A stretch of 64,000 nucleotides of DNA. Origin: Coriaria nepalensis. Lineage: Eukaryota; Streptophyta; Magnoliopsida; Cucurbitales; Coriariaceae. The notes under the pieces were generated by a model that had not been told where the DNA came from, searched no databases, and saw nothing but the letters and a program-made list of their open reading frames with translations. Below, in pieces: positions 1-13,039 of the stretch; within the stretch, counting starts at the first letter, position 1, and each line of letters begins with the position of its first letter. The translations under genes and the position numbers were made by a program. The DNA lies in contig CP114481.1 of the NCBI GenBank assembly GCA_027186245.1, forward strand, positions 3,084,501 to 3,148,500. Direction: 5' to 3'.

Positions 1-16
1 TTGCTTTATGGACAGT

Positions 17-1944
17 ACCTGAAAATTGAATTCAAGGAAATCATAAGACCAGTATGAATGATCTTCTCGTGGTTTTCCATTGTCAAAACTTGGGAAGAAA
101 ATCATTACAAGACTACATCAGATTTAAACCGATATGGTTTTTCTAACAAGAATCAAGGAGGGAAAATCTGTATCCTTTGGAAAATCATTTTCAAATTGAT
201 ATAGTAAAGAGTGATAAGCAATTTGTGGCTTATAGTCTCCTGGCTTCATTATTTCATTTTCATGTTTCAGTGAATTATATTTATACTTTGTATTGATTCA
301 GTCCACACAAATTGCTTTGAAAACCCTCCACACCAGCTCAACCTTGAACAGTATCTTTAAATTCTATAATCTAGAATCCTAAATAATTTGATGATTTGAC
401 CTGAAATATAAAAAGTAATTCAAGTAAAATGAAGAAAGAAAGAAATTTAAAAAATAAGAGAATAATTTATCCCTCCACCCAAGTAGTCTTAGGACCCTGA
501 ACCAAGACCATGAACCCAAAATTCAACCTTAGACTTGATGCCCCTAGACCCAAACTTTATTGACCCCAAATCCTTATTAAACCTTCATCACTACATCTGG
601 TGGGCTAAGCTCCAAACCCAGTGACCCTAAACCCTATACCTTTACCTTAAATATTAAACACTACATCTAAGTCATAAACCCTAAGCTGTGGCCAAAATCT
701 ACATATCCTTGAGCGATTTAAGCATTTAAAATTTTATTTAAATATTTAAAATTTTATTAGAGAAGTATAAAAAAGAACAAGAATTGAAAACTAAATAAAC
801 CTAGCAGTCCTAAACCATAAAACAGTACAGCCTAAACCAGCGGCTCCAAACCTTAAACCTCAAACATAAAATATTGAAACCCTGAAAAAGAAAAAATAGC
901 CCTAAACCCTATAAAAATTTAAAAAAAAATAAAAAAAACTAATGCAATCAGAAATGCAAGGCAAACTGGAAGTTGTGTGATCAGACCATTTCCGTTCATC
1001 ATAGCTATCTTAGGAAAATTCTTATGTTTCCCAGCACCACTAGGAAACCAAGATTTCTAACAGCCACGATTGTTGGCCTCTGGCAATTCTACACCATAAG
1101 AAAAGTCACATGTTGAAGTAGTAACAAACAAAACCTACAATACAACAGCATGAAAAAAATGACCTCTCTTTTAGGCCGTGGAAGATGAAGGAAAACACTG
1201 CAAAATTAAAACTTCAAAGATGACATTCCAAGTAAACTATTCTCTTTAAGGAAAAATGAAGGCTAGAGTTGGATTGTAATTCAAACCTCCATAACACCGT
1301 TTCAAGAATCTTAATTAGCTATGTTTCCCTACACCCCAACCCAAAAGGGAGCAACTGAGACTATAACTACTGTGGTGGTATTAGCTTTAGCAGTAGGATT
1401 ATGAAACTACTTATAGAATGTCCATGATATATAGTTCAATACATATTGACTGTGGTAACTATCTTTAACTTCACATCTAGAATAAATTCTCAGTCATAGA
1501 TAACTGTAAGCATTATTTACTACAAACTTATGTAATCTATTACTAAAGTGTTCTATCTTAATATTTGAAGCTAATTTTCAATTTTTTTTTTAAGGGTAGT
1601 TTAGCAATCTTTTGATAGGATTTCGTCCTAAGAACAGTTAAGAGTTAGGTTTCTCTATTTCTCTTGTACTTAGGGGCAGATGAAAGTTATTTTCCCTCTC
1701 TTTTCTTTGTTGCTTTATTCTATTATGTGAATCCTATATCACCAAATAGTATCAGAGCGAAGGCACACAATATAGGATTAATTGACACATGTGTTCGACA
1801 TTGCTTATCTAAATGTCAAAGACAGGCTCAAATGTTAAGTCACACATGTGACAATCACCAAGTTCGCTCAAAAAATTGTGATTGTTGAAAAAGTGATGTT
1901 CTTTACTGTACATCAAATCAATAATTAAGATGAGTCATTTACCT
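17..1944 (-). other. Last visible intron of the GCP6 gene
   Basis: This intron of about 1.9 kb separates the exon ending IN...SQ (donor GTAAAT at 1942-1937) from the final partial exon (acceptor TTTCAG at 24-19). It is much longer than most others in the gene. Between about 470 and 910 its plus strand is rich in CCCTAAA-like words, for example CCCTAAACCCT near 611 and 898, which resemble the plant telomere repeat but are scattered and degenerate. The small reading frame at 1664-1888 lies here and has no recognisable domain. (Start is larger than end because the intron is read on the minus strand.). Confidence 0.7.
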
Positions 1945-4900
1945 GGGATATATTGATCCCTGAAAGTTTACTCAACAAGTCCTCCTGATCAAGTAGAACA
2001 TTCCATGTACCTCCTGCAAGACAAGATCTGAAATCCAGTGCACATTGCAAAATGTGTTTAATGATGCCACCGACTAACTGTGTTTGTTCAGAGAGAAAAC
2101 ATCTGCAAAGGTTACATCACAATTTAGATTTACATTGGAAAAACCAACGTGAGAAAGTACAGTATGTGCTCCCGTAGATTCCCTCTAGCATCCAAAGCCT
2201 CCTAGTTCAAACACACACAAAGAAAAAGAAAAATACAACTCATAATTGATCGAGAAATTGCTAAACTATTTCATTGTGCAACTTTTCCCCATCAGAGACA
2301 ACAATCATAGAGGCACAATATAGGCCCCAAAAGTGTCTTTCTTGACATTCAAATACGTAATACAGGGTAACGTTGCACAGTTATAATTGATTTGCATAGT
2401 AGCCTAAATCAACAATCACTGAAGGATTCCATACATCTTTCATCGCCACATAGGTAAATTGAAAGACAGTAGATTCCTCAAGCAACTAAAATGAGTGTTC
2501 ATCACGAACAATTTAGTATTAACTAATAAGAAATACGACTAGGCATGGGGTAGGGTCCTCTCCTAAAAAGTTGGATTCTTGTGATTTCTCTAATTGCTAT
2601 TATCAATTGAAATCTAATACAATCCTTTAATATATAAATTATTTCTTAGAAATTCTAAAATGTCTCATACAACTTAGTCGCTGATTTGGACATTTGAATT
2701 AAGCTTACATGTGCAATGAATCGGTTAAATAGGCCATATGCACTGAGTCAAGATCCATCATATCGTTGACCTACAACAGCGAGCAAATTCAGAGAAATCA
2801 AAGTATAAGATATGGAAGTATAATTTAATCAGAAAAAGGGCACTAATACTGCCATTATATGTAAAGGCAGGCAATCATAAATCATGAAGTCTCAAAAAGA
2901 AAAAATAAGATGTTTACAACTGCACTTTTTTATTCTGGAGACACGGGGCTCTATAAAACAATAATTTAATAACTAGTTCCCCAACACCTTTATTAATAAA
3001 ATCACAATATGATATTCTAAATTTTGACTCCTGAAATCTAGTCACAAGAAAGAAAGCAAACTTTGAAAAACTGCTATTAGAAGCTTATGATATATTGTCT
3101 GAGTTGGTTACGGGTTTTCAGTCTTTGGGGTCCTCTAAGGCTTCCTGTAGGGTTATTTTTCAAATATTCTGGCCAGGGATAGGTCGAATTGAGGGTAAAA
3201 CAGCCACTGAATGCTATGACACCAAATGGATCTAAGGTTATTGTAGGGTTGGAAGAGAAAGAATCCAGAAGTAGCTTAATAACGTGTAAGGTGAGATTAT
3301 CATACCTATGCCGTTATTATATAGCAAAATAAGGGGGTCTGTAAGTATAATGAATTAGAACAATACATGAGCGAGTATGTCACAAACAAAAAGTAGTGCG
3401 ACATAATAAATGAAGTTGGGACATATTATCACTTCCAATAAAGTCAATGTGACGTGTTGCCTCACCATTGGTTATGTTACATGTGACATACTCACCCAAA
3501 AATTACCCATAAATTAAATCACTTGAAATGATAGCCTTAATATGCTCAGTTGACACCCTATAAAATGAGATTAGAAAGCACCAATCCTGGTTTTTACGTT
3601 ATTTCTCCCTTGAAAAGCTATTCACTAATCACTGAAGTACGAAATATTAATCTAACAACTGTACTTAGCTTTAAATAACAAAACATAATACAAAAATTGT
3701 ATGGGGTCAATAAAAATAAAAGATGTCTCAAACCTTATGCCGAATGGATTGAATAAACATGCACCATGATTCCTGTGATAAGTGAGACTCCACATAATGT
3801 TGTAAAGTACATACAAAATGATTGACCTGGTGCCTGACAAAACAAAGAGAAGAGTAAGAATATGATAAAATGATTTCTAAAATTAGGCAACCTGTGAAAA
3901 TTGCAGTTGTTTAAGATGGTAGCTACTGAGTTTCCCTCATCTAGGCTTTTATTTTTATTTTTTATTTATTTTTTATTTTTTGAGATCACCTTTTGAATAT
4001 GAAATCTGTAGCAGTCCAAGATATAATAATTAGAGTCATTAATAATCTAGAAATATCAAAATCAGATAAATTAGTCAGTACCTAGTAACAACTCTGTAAT
4101 CAAGGGATGACAACTAACATATAAATTTGGGGCCAAAAAGCGTGATTCGTGGGAGGGAAACTATTAATACATGATCAAATTAGTAATGGTAGTCAGATTA
4201 TATTTATTGGGTCCTCTAAGGCTCTGACTATGTCCTCCCCCACCAAAAACATAAAGTTCTTTGCCTTGATACTTTAAAATAATTAATTGACTTCACACCA
4301 ACACGAACACTGTCCTTCGGGAAGATAGCAAAGCATAAGACAATTTCAATACATTCACCTTTGCAAGAAACAAGGAAACATAAATAGCAAAGTAAAAATC
4401 ACAAGAATTTCCAGTATATTTAAAATCTTTGATGGTGCTTTGTTTTAATTTATTATTCCTCTTCCATTATGTCGCTGGCTTTCATTACATTTTGTTGTAA
4501 AGCACTCTATATCCATAATATTCCTAGAAAGATGATGCATGTTAAGCATGAAAAGGTATGCAGCAGGGAAGGCAAATCCTGCTTTAATTATCAAATTAAT
4601 AGCAATAAGCTTAGAAAATATAAAAATAATAAAAATTAAAAAGAGGGGGGGGGGGGGGGGGGGTTGTGAAGTAGACAGCAACATTTAGCAAAACAAAATA
4701 GGAACCTTAAGATTCTCATAACACTTTGAAAGACTCATCAGATGATTTAATGTTAAATCCCAAAGCATGAATCTAACAGTGAGGAATACAAACATAATAA
4801 CAAACAGTACACAAACAGGAAAAACTAATCAGGTTAAAGGATCCTGTACCTGATCTTTACAAACATATCAAAGTGGGCAGCTTGCCATTTATGCACTTCT

Positions 4901-7900
4901 GAATGACGATTCTTGCCAACAAAGTGTGCCAATTCCTGTTCCAACATATTCAAAGCAAGCATCAGATCCATTTAAAAATATGAACTTCGAAGATCAAATG
5001 TAAGAAAAAGTGACCAAAAACAGCCTTAGGTAATTTAAATTTTCTAATTAAAATCTTCCAGAAACTTCTTCCACGAGGTAAAAGTCTATAAATCCTACAC
5101 TACGAATAAACCTCAGGAAAGGGGGGATGGGGTCATTCCTAGGTGTGAAAAATTAACATGAAAATTAAAGCTATTAGCCTCACACATATGTTCTAGGAAT
5201 CACACCTAAAAGAGAAAGCCTCACACTTTGTAAAAAGTATCACACTTTCAAGGCTTGAGATAACTCAAATTTTATCAATAATATTCTGTATCCAAAAAAA
5301 TATTCCAATAGGCTACAATTTCTCTAATAGAGAACTGTAAGAAGTTATAAGTAAACTAAATTTAAACTACTGGTGAGATTACTTCCTTATTCTTATATAA
5401 CTAGGAAACTAATAATTAAATACTCCAAATAAAATAGAAAATCCTAATAAAATACTCTTGTAGAGACCACTTGAGAATTGATGAATGAACATAAATATTC
5501 ATCAATTAGGGAATTCTCATCCCCATCAGGTCATGTTATAAAAGATAACTCTGATGAATACACCAAAAAAAAAAAAAAACATTGCATTCAAGAGACCACA
5601 GTTTAGTTGAAACAAATGGTAATAAATCAGCTCAGTTTTTTTCTAACAATCTAAAGATATTAGAGCTTGTTGATAGCTCACTAGTTCGCATTGATAATCA
5701 TTCGGAGAAAAATAATTACAAAGTAGAATTATCAATATGAACATTTATTTTAGTTTCTAAATAAATATGTAAACATATCTGATACTGTTTTCCATGACAC
5801 AAAAGGGAGAAAATGAAATAATAAAAAAATTAAAAAAATAAAAAACAAAACAAAAAATAAAAATAAAAGAACAGAGTATCTTGTTTTATCCTTGCAGTGG
5901 CACAGCGAAGAACACAAGTTTAATAAATGTACCTTTATTGAGGACCAAACATCAGTCAGTGCAAAAGCAGCAAGCTTCACTTGTATCAGAAAACTGAAAA
6001 TATCAGCATATATTTTTAACGCAACGGGTGTCAAAATAATGCTGATTGGCCAATCCACTCTATATCCCAGGCCTAAGAACTCGAAGGAATTGATTCCTAA
6101 CATTTAGATAAGCTCAGCTTCAGGTATCAAATACAATGACACAAGAAATCCAAAATCAACAGACAAACAAGTTGTATAGAAAACAGAGGATCTCTGAGTG
6201 TCAAAATTAATCAAATTCATTAAGAAGACATAAAATTGGGATGGCAATTTAAAAAATAAAAGAAAGCATACCAATCACTGATCTTGAAAGAGGCATCATA
6301 CTGTGTTCCTTGACATACACAAATAACCTATTTTTATTATCATCACATTCACATGATGACCTTTGAATGGACAGCGCAAGATAACCTTGAATTTCTGAAA
6401 GTCTATGATCTGGCACTTTCATACACCACTTCTGCGATTTCAAGTAAAGACAATAAATGGGGAACGGTATATAGCCATATATATCTTCAGAATACATATT
6501 GTAATAAAATGATTAGTAGATTGGATAAGAATACCTGATGCCAAAGGGACCTGATAAACAAATCTGCCCAATCTGCTACTTCCATAAAATGATACCGCCT
6601 TAGAGCTAAGAGATGCTCATGAAAATTGAACCCTTCTTCCAGAAACTTTATAGTTAACTTGCTGATATACTTATATCTGGGAAACTTAAGTGAAACTAAC
6701 AAAATGATATTGGTTTCTAAAGGAATGCTGAAGGTAAAATATATATGTAAATATATACATATATATATATCATAGATATTTAGACTTAATAAACTTTGTG
6801 TCCATTGGACTCAGATTACATATGGGAGTTTCATCTTCGCATGGCTGCTTACATGGTTACACCAGTCTACTCATGCAACAGGTAAAAACACCTAGCAGAG
6901 ATGTCAGTGTTTTGTTTACAAAACATTGTCGACCACCTTCCTAAGGGCCTGAACTTTCTTGACATAAAACATTCTAGCATAACACTAGGCCTACAAGTTA
7001 TTCGACATAAATAAGTTGACAAATATAGTAGGACCTACAGCTAACAAGCCGAGGACCAATAAGAAAAAGAAATATGAAATGAACAAAGATGAGCAGCCTA
7101 ATAATCCATCTAGAAGAAAAATAAGGATACTGAAGCCAGATCTCTTGCAGTAGGCATTTATCAATAATGAAATCCAGCGGCATGCCAAAGAGGGCAGTAA
7201 AGCTAAGATGATTTAGAGCATTATCATTGACAGGCTTATGGGAACTACCAAGCAAACTCTCCCAACTACTCCCACCAGATACATCAGTCAAAGTTTCAAC
7301 ATGATTATAGTGAGACTCGGTCTTATTAATCAATATATCTCCTCTGTCACCACCTTGTTCACCAGAATCACCACTTTCATAGCCACCATTTTCACAGCCA
7401 ATAGCAGCACAATTAGAGTCCACAGGCTCATTTTTCAAATCCTCTCTAGGACGAGCAAGTAACTTCTTGATACATACCCTAAATGGGTCTTCAACAGAGG
7501 AAAAGTCATGGTAAGATAAAGTTTCACTAGAGTCTCTTTTGCATCTATTACCATTGTTCCTCATAACGTGAAGCAAAGAATCTTTTGTCAGAACTGGGTT
7601 CATGCTGAAAAAGTTGCTAGAGAATTTAAGCTTCCATGATTGTATGGGTGGGATCGTTTCACTTTGCTTGGTATCAACCATTCCATAAAATTCGCCAATT
7701 TGGACTCCAAATATTCTTTTGCTTTCCTTTAGACCAAATTCCGATGAGTGTAATTCTACAGAAGCTGTAGATCGAAAATCAGAATTTAATGATTGATTGG
7801 AATCTCCTGTCTTAAATAGAAATGATGCGTCACACAATATCATATCCTCATTATGAGGATGTGGAAAATGACCTAAAGCATGTGGTATTTTGCAGTTCCC

Positions 7901-10900
7901 ATGGAAACAATTTACATGGCATGGATCTTCACATTGAAGAGGCTTTTGCAGTGAATTATTTTCAGAACTAATCTTTGAGAAGCTTAGGACAGAAAAGAGA
8001 TCTTGTTTCAGCCCAGCCATATGACTATGATCGGTCATTTGCTCAATCTCAATTTGCTCTTCAGAGCCATCTGAGGATGAACTTTCGGATAAATCATATA
8101 TATCCACTGCACAATCAATATCATCAATCGTACTTGATTCATCAAAATCGACATTACCACCCACCCTAAGAATCAGAAAACCTAAGAATCAGTACTAAGA
8201 ACCGTTTAGAGGAATATAACCATAGTGAAAGAGACAGAGAGAGGATAGAGATTACATGTTTGAGTGTCTTTTCTCTGTTAATGAAGAAGCACACAAGCTA
8301 TCATCCAATGTAACAGATAATGGGGCATCAGAATTCTCTCCAACAACAATATGCACAGCATCATGTGGAACTACCTGCTAAATTAAAAAAATTGCATAAG
8401 ATATAAGACCAATGAAACAGAAGCTCACAGGTGAAAAACAAAACTGCAAGTGGCATGATTGCAAAACAGCCTTTTCCTTTCTTTTGACTCTTGTCTTGAT
8501 CTTTCTTTATCCGGAAAAAGATCATACTCTAGCATTTCTACTAAACCTCCTTCTGAGGTTAAAATTTTGATGAAGAGGATATGACAACCGCCAAGGAACG
8601 TTCTTTTTTTTTTCTTTTTTTTTTTTTGTCTACTCTCAAAATGACTTAAAACCTGGTAAGTAAGCAATTTGACAAGATAAGTCATACAATGCTGGATTGT
8701 AGTGTTAGTTGTAAGTTTGTTGCATGATTAGTGTAGCCAATTGGATAATCAATGAATCTTAACAAATCGACCACAGCTTGCAATTTCATTGAACACTTTT
8801 TCATTGCAAGGAAAATGTCCAGAAAATATCGCTCAACTACTAATTTCATAGTAAGGTAATGTCAATGGACTAAAATGCCATTGGCATAACTTAGCTGGAA
8901 GTGAACCACAATCCACTGGTATATAAGATAACTGTACACTATGTGCTTTGTGTCTGTCTGTGCATGCGTGATGGATAGAGGCTACCCAATCCTTTTGACG
9001 TCATTTAAATAAATTCAGAATTCTATAGCCACAACATCACCTCCAACTATTGCACACATCTTAGGATTTCATTACCTTTTGATATCTGAATTCTAACTTC
9101 CTCAAAAGGTTGTCAAGTTCTCCCAGCATACTTTTATAGTAATTGTCCCTTGCAAGGACCCTGGCTTCTATATCCTCTTTACTAAATGTAATTGCAAATT
9201 CATGAGATGAATGATTACATGAAAATCCCGACCAACAAGGCAGCAAATCCTCATAAGTGTGGTTACCATAAGTGCACAATTCAAGTAATTTCACCAGAAC
9301 TTGAAGCTGCTGACCAACTCTAACAAGTGGACCCAATAAGTCCTTAAGAAAACAAGGAACAGCAACTCCCCTACGCTCCTGCAGAGAACAGTCCATAACT
9401 AGAGAACTAAACTAGAAAAAGAGTGCTGAAAATAGGGAAATAAAGAATGGATTTGAGGATTTTCGAAGTAGTCAACAATATGATTTTCGAGGTACCAACC
9501 TTACTTTGATAAGGTGAGGGGTCATCAACACATTCTACAACAAACTCCTCATAAGGGTCACTGATCTCAGCTTTGTAAATCCATGATCTAATAAAGCCAC
9601 AATATGGTTCACACGAGCGAAGGAACAGAAACTTCAGTAAAGCATAGTGAGCAGGATCCGCAACCTAAAGAGGAAAAACTTTGCAAGAAAATATTTAGTA
9701 CCATACGACAAAACATTTAGCAAAGCACAACCTGCAGTTGAGAATTCAAAACTGAGGAATCACTACAAGTTGTGAAAGACAATAAATCTTAAATTAACAC
9801 ATGCAGTACATACTAAGAAATAAATAGAACAATTCCAATCAAGAACAAGATACTGTAATAGGCTATCCTTTCAATGGGTCTGGAAATGTAAACAAGCAGA
9901 AAATTTTGGAAAGGCCACAGAAATGATTGATTAATCTGGCTAATCTTCAAGTTGGTATCATCAAGTGATTAAATCTATGGAACAATGGTCTAGCCCCATG
10001 AATAGCCACTCACTATTCTTTAAAAACAGTCACTCGATGTTCTAGTTTTGAGGCCCACTAGCGCAGTCACTTGTAGTTGTTGGCAGCATGTAAAGTTTAA
10101 CAGACCTTTTTCAAATGACTTTCTGTTGGCAGAGCACCATTATAAATGTAAAAGTTGGGTTAATACTACAACACTCTAGAAATGCTTTTATGTGTATAAA
10201 AGCATTGAAATATCTTTAAAAAACAGTAACACCCACATATGTATATCACGCTTTTACGGCTAGCGACTTCAAATATGATTATTCATGGGAAAAGTTTGTT
10301 AAGCAAGAGTCTCAGAGATTGGTAGAAAAAGCCACAAAAAAAAAAAATATAACAATATAATCATAATCATAATAATAATAATAATCAAGCTGACCTGCAG
10401 TTGTGAATACAGATATGTAAGTAAATCTCCTCCTCTAAAGAAGCTACGAATTAAAAAGGTCGCTTTATCAACTAGGTCTGCAAAGGTCGATGATGAAAAG
10501 GAATGAGCTACATCATATAAATTGCAAACATTTCCAAGAGCTTCAATATGAGTTCGCAATTCCTTTATGTGTAAGTACATTTCCAATAATGTTATTTTTG
10601 AATGCACCCCACTCATAATACATCCAACAGGAGGTGGTTCATTCAATTGCTCCTCCACCTCTTTTGATGAACATCTCAAAACTATAGACACATGCAATGT
10701 GTCCAATGCACACATATATCCTTCTAAAACTTTTCTCACAGAAACAGCAAATGCCTGATTAACCAGACTGTTCCTACAACCTCCTTCCTCTTGCACTTTG
10801 GTGTCATTATGATTTTGACATTCCACAGTTTCATCCAAATTAGAAAAGTGATGTATAAATTTATGGAGAAGAAAAACTAAGAAACCCAAGCGGCCAATGG

Positions 10901-11561
10901 ACTTGAGCATCTTCCCTAAAGCATCCGTACTTGAAGACCGATTCCATAGAGTGTGAATCCGATGGAAAGTCCTATCAGCTGGGTTAGAACAGAATACAGC
11001 AGAAATTTTTTCCACACTAATAAGGGCTGATTGTACTCCTTGCAGTGCATTCATGGACAACCTCACCAAACTTGCCTCCTGAGGACAGAAACTCCAATTT
11101 TAGGGTCTGACAAAGAAAAAACTAAGGCCTAAAAATTGATGAAACATGTTTATTGGAATTTCAATAGATAAATAAATCCAAGGGTAATACAAGTTATTAG
11201 AATTTGTACGAAAGAAGCATTTTCAAAAAATCGAAGCACGTAGACAGAAAAAAAAAAAGTGCAAAGCAGTGAAAAGGTTTTCAATCAAGTATACTAATTG
11301 AGTAAAGCACAATGACTGAAAGAAATGCGATAAATGCAGAAAGACAAAGAGACGGAGATGTACAGATAGAGAGAGAGAGAGAGAGACTGGACTTACAGAG
11401 ACGGAAATGGAGGAGGAAAGGGAAAGAGGTTGAGAAAGCGAGGCGGGAATTCTGCCACTCTGGGAAGGGATGGATTCCCAAGTTGTGGGAGGAATCCATG
11501 GGTCTTCCAGCTTGAGATTATTAAACAGGGATTCAAAATCAAAACTGGTATCCACCCCCAT
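18..11561 (-). CDS. GCP6: Gamma-tubulin complex component 6-like protein (3' end missing)
   Basis: Likely subunit of the gamma-tubulin ring complex, which nucleates microtubules at the plant cell cortex, spindle and phragmoplast. Exons read on the minus strand: 11561-11397, 11078-10395, 9664-9500, 9378-9076, 8377-8256, 8165-7131, 6676-6535, 6431-6272, 6096-5933, 4935-4850, 3833-3734, 2770-2709, 2102-1943 and 18 to beyond the window. All phases agree and give 1122 codons without a stop. The start codon opens a short N-terminal segment with the plant-typical LEDPW...TWESIPSQSG. The Spc97/Spc98 family region follows (DPAHYALLKF, FGMPLDFIIDKCLLQE, LALRRYHFME, GLGYRVDWPIS). The large exon 8165-7131 holds an acidic, poorly conserved insert, as expected for GCP6 rather than GCP2-GCP4. 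Only VLSIKQ of the last exon is inside the window. Arabidopsis GCP6 is, from memory, about 1200 residues, so roughly 80 are missing. GCP5 is the alternative name; GCP5/6 family membership is firm. Confidence 0.88.
470..910. repeat. Degenerate telomere-like (CCCTAAA-type) sequence
   Basis: Several imperfect copies of CCCTAAA and CCTAAACC-type words occur on the plus strand inside the last GCP6 intron, mixed with A-rich sequence. They are not in a regular tandem frame. A short interstitial telomere-like patch or chance enrichment of telo-box words are both possible. Confidence 0.4.
4645..4663. repeat. Poly-G tract of 19 bases
   Basis: An uninterrupted run of 19 G on the plus strand lies inside the GCP6 intron between exons 5933 and 4935, next to an A/T-rich run. 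On the transcribed strand this is poly-C. Its exact length is likely unstable and prone to sequencing error. Confidence 0.9.
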
Positions 11562-12260
11562 TTCTCTACACTAGACAATAATGGGGCTAGTGGCTAAAAC
11601 GATAACCCATTTTCTGGACCAAAAGCGTGGCTAATGGTAGCCTTTAGAATCAATAAAGCTAGAGTGTCGACACATAATCGATGGATGTGAACAAACAGGT
11701 TTAACACGAAGTAGCTTCTGGATTAGGTTCTTCGATTTGCTTCATAGAGAAGAAGGGTGTTAGGGTTTCAAAACCTGGGGTTAGATGGGTTTTTTATCAT
11801 ATTTTGCAGAGAAGATGGAGAAGAAGACTATGGAAATTGATATTTGAACTATGGAAATTGATATTTGAACAAGACGAGCTTTTTTGAAGGGAAGCGGAGG
11901 AGGAGAAGGTTTATATCAAAAAGATTTATTATATCTTCGGCATTTTGTGGCCGTTGAATTCGAAGGAAATAAATGAAGGGCTATGATTTAAGAACTCATT
12001 TAGTTCAATTAGAAAATGAAAATGAAAATAAAAATTATTCTTTTTAACATTATAGTGAAATTTAAAAAAGTAAATAAAACATCTTACATAAATAAATAGT
12101 TAAAATAATTAATATTAAAAATATTTATTTTAATATGAATAAAAGAGGTTTTTTTTAATTTTAGTGAAAATAATTTAACTTCATATTTTTTTAACCAAAC
12201 GGTATCCTAAATATTGAAAAAAATGTGAGAATTTGAGGAACTATCCTTTTATATAATATT
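11562..12260. other. GCP6 upstream region
   Basis: This is the presumed 5' leader and promoter of GCP6 (minus strand). It contains a perfect tandem duplication of a 21-base unit at 11828-11848 and 11849-11869. From about 12000 to 12190 it turns very AT-rich. I see no clear TATA box in a position I would defend and no other gene. Confidence 0.5.
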
Positions 12261-12623
12261 ATGCATTTAAAATACCCTAAGAAGTACTCACCGTTTTCTT
12301 TCCAAATTAAAAAAAAATTGCTCATTTTCTTCATCTTTTTCTTCCATCCATTATCGCATAAATCTTCATTATTGCACAATCCGTCTCCTTACTTTCTCTT
12401 TTTCAATTCGCAACCCATTCAAAACCCATTTGAGAAGAAGCCTACATTTCGCAAGCCATTCAAACCCTATGTTTCGCAACCGATTAGAGAAGAAATGACT
12501 TGTACTCTATTGAATTTGAAGAAAACTAATGAAAAAAGATCAAGGAAAGATACTCTAGGAGATTCATCTAAAAGAGAAGTGAAGAGGCTGAGATCGGTGC
12601 TAGAATTAATGTCGGAACCCTGA
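12261..12623 (+). other. Unassigned small reading frame
   Basis: A 120-codon frame of simple composition, rich in F, K, S and P, with a basic stretch near its C-terminus (KKTNEKRSRKD, KREVKRLRS). I recognise no domain. It sits just upstream of the broken Ulp1-like gene on the same strand and could be a leader piece of that transposon-borne gene, or chance. The N-terminal half is largely homopolymer-derived, so I do not call it a gene. Confidence 0.2.
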
Positions 12624-12850
12624 ATCAAGCCATCGGATATGTGATTTCAAAATTAGAGATTTTGTTCTTCGAAATTGATTGTAATTTTATTCAAAATGTT
12701 ATGAAAATATGGTTTTCAATTCGAAATGTTACAAAAATGTGGTTTTCAAGTAACTATATGAATTTTGAATTGAAATGAGTGAGGATTTATTGTCATGATA
12801 TTCTCAATCAATTTATATTGAACTGCCCAATGCCTCGAGGTGCTTTTGAA

Positions 12851-12905
12851 GAGGCATCAAGCCACCGAGCAGCTCAATGTAAATAGCTCGATGGCTTGAT
12901 GCCCC
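12851..12905. repeat. Short imperfect inverted repeat
   Basis: Two 20-base arms, 12851-12870 and 12886-12905, are reverse complements with two mismatches around a 15-base loop. The repeat lies in the noncoding part upstream of the Ulp1-like remnant. Its words (CTCGAGG, CATCAAGCC) resemble those at 15590-15630 and 20414-20610. Function unknown. Confidence 0.7.
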
Positions 12906-13039
12906 TATAGAAGGATCTCAAGTCATTAAGTTTCACAGTTTTTTAATTATTTTTAATTTGAATTTAGTTTGTATAAATTATTTGTATACAATATTAATAT
13001 TATTTGTATAAATTGTTCTGTTTCATAGGGGGAACAACA

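Noticed and set aside
1664..1888. 74-codon plus-strand frame
   Set aside because: It is inside a GCP6 intron and has no recognisable features.
11223..11578. Several overlapping frames on both strands around GCP6 exon 1
   Set aside because: Only 11561-11397 joins in phase to the next GCP6 exon. The rest reads through the intron or is antisense over a GA/CT repeat.
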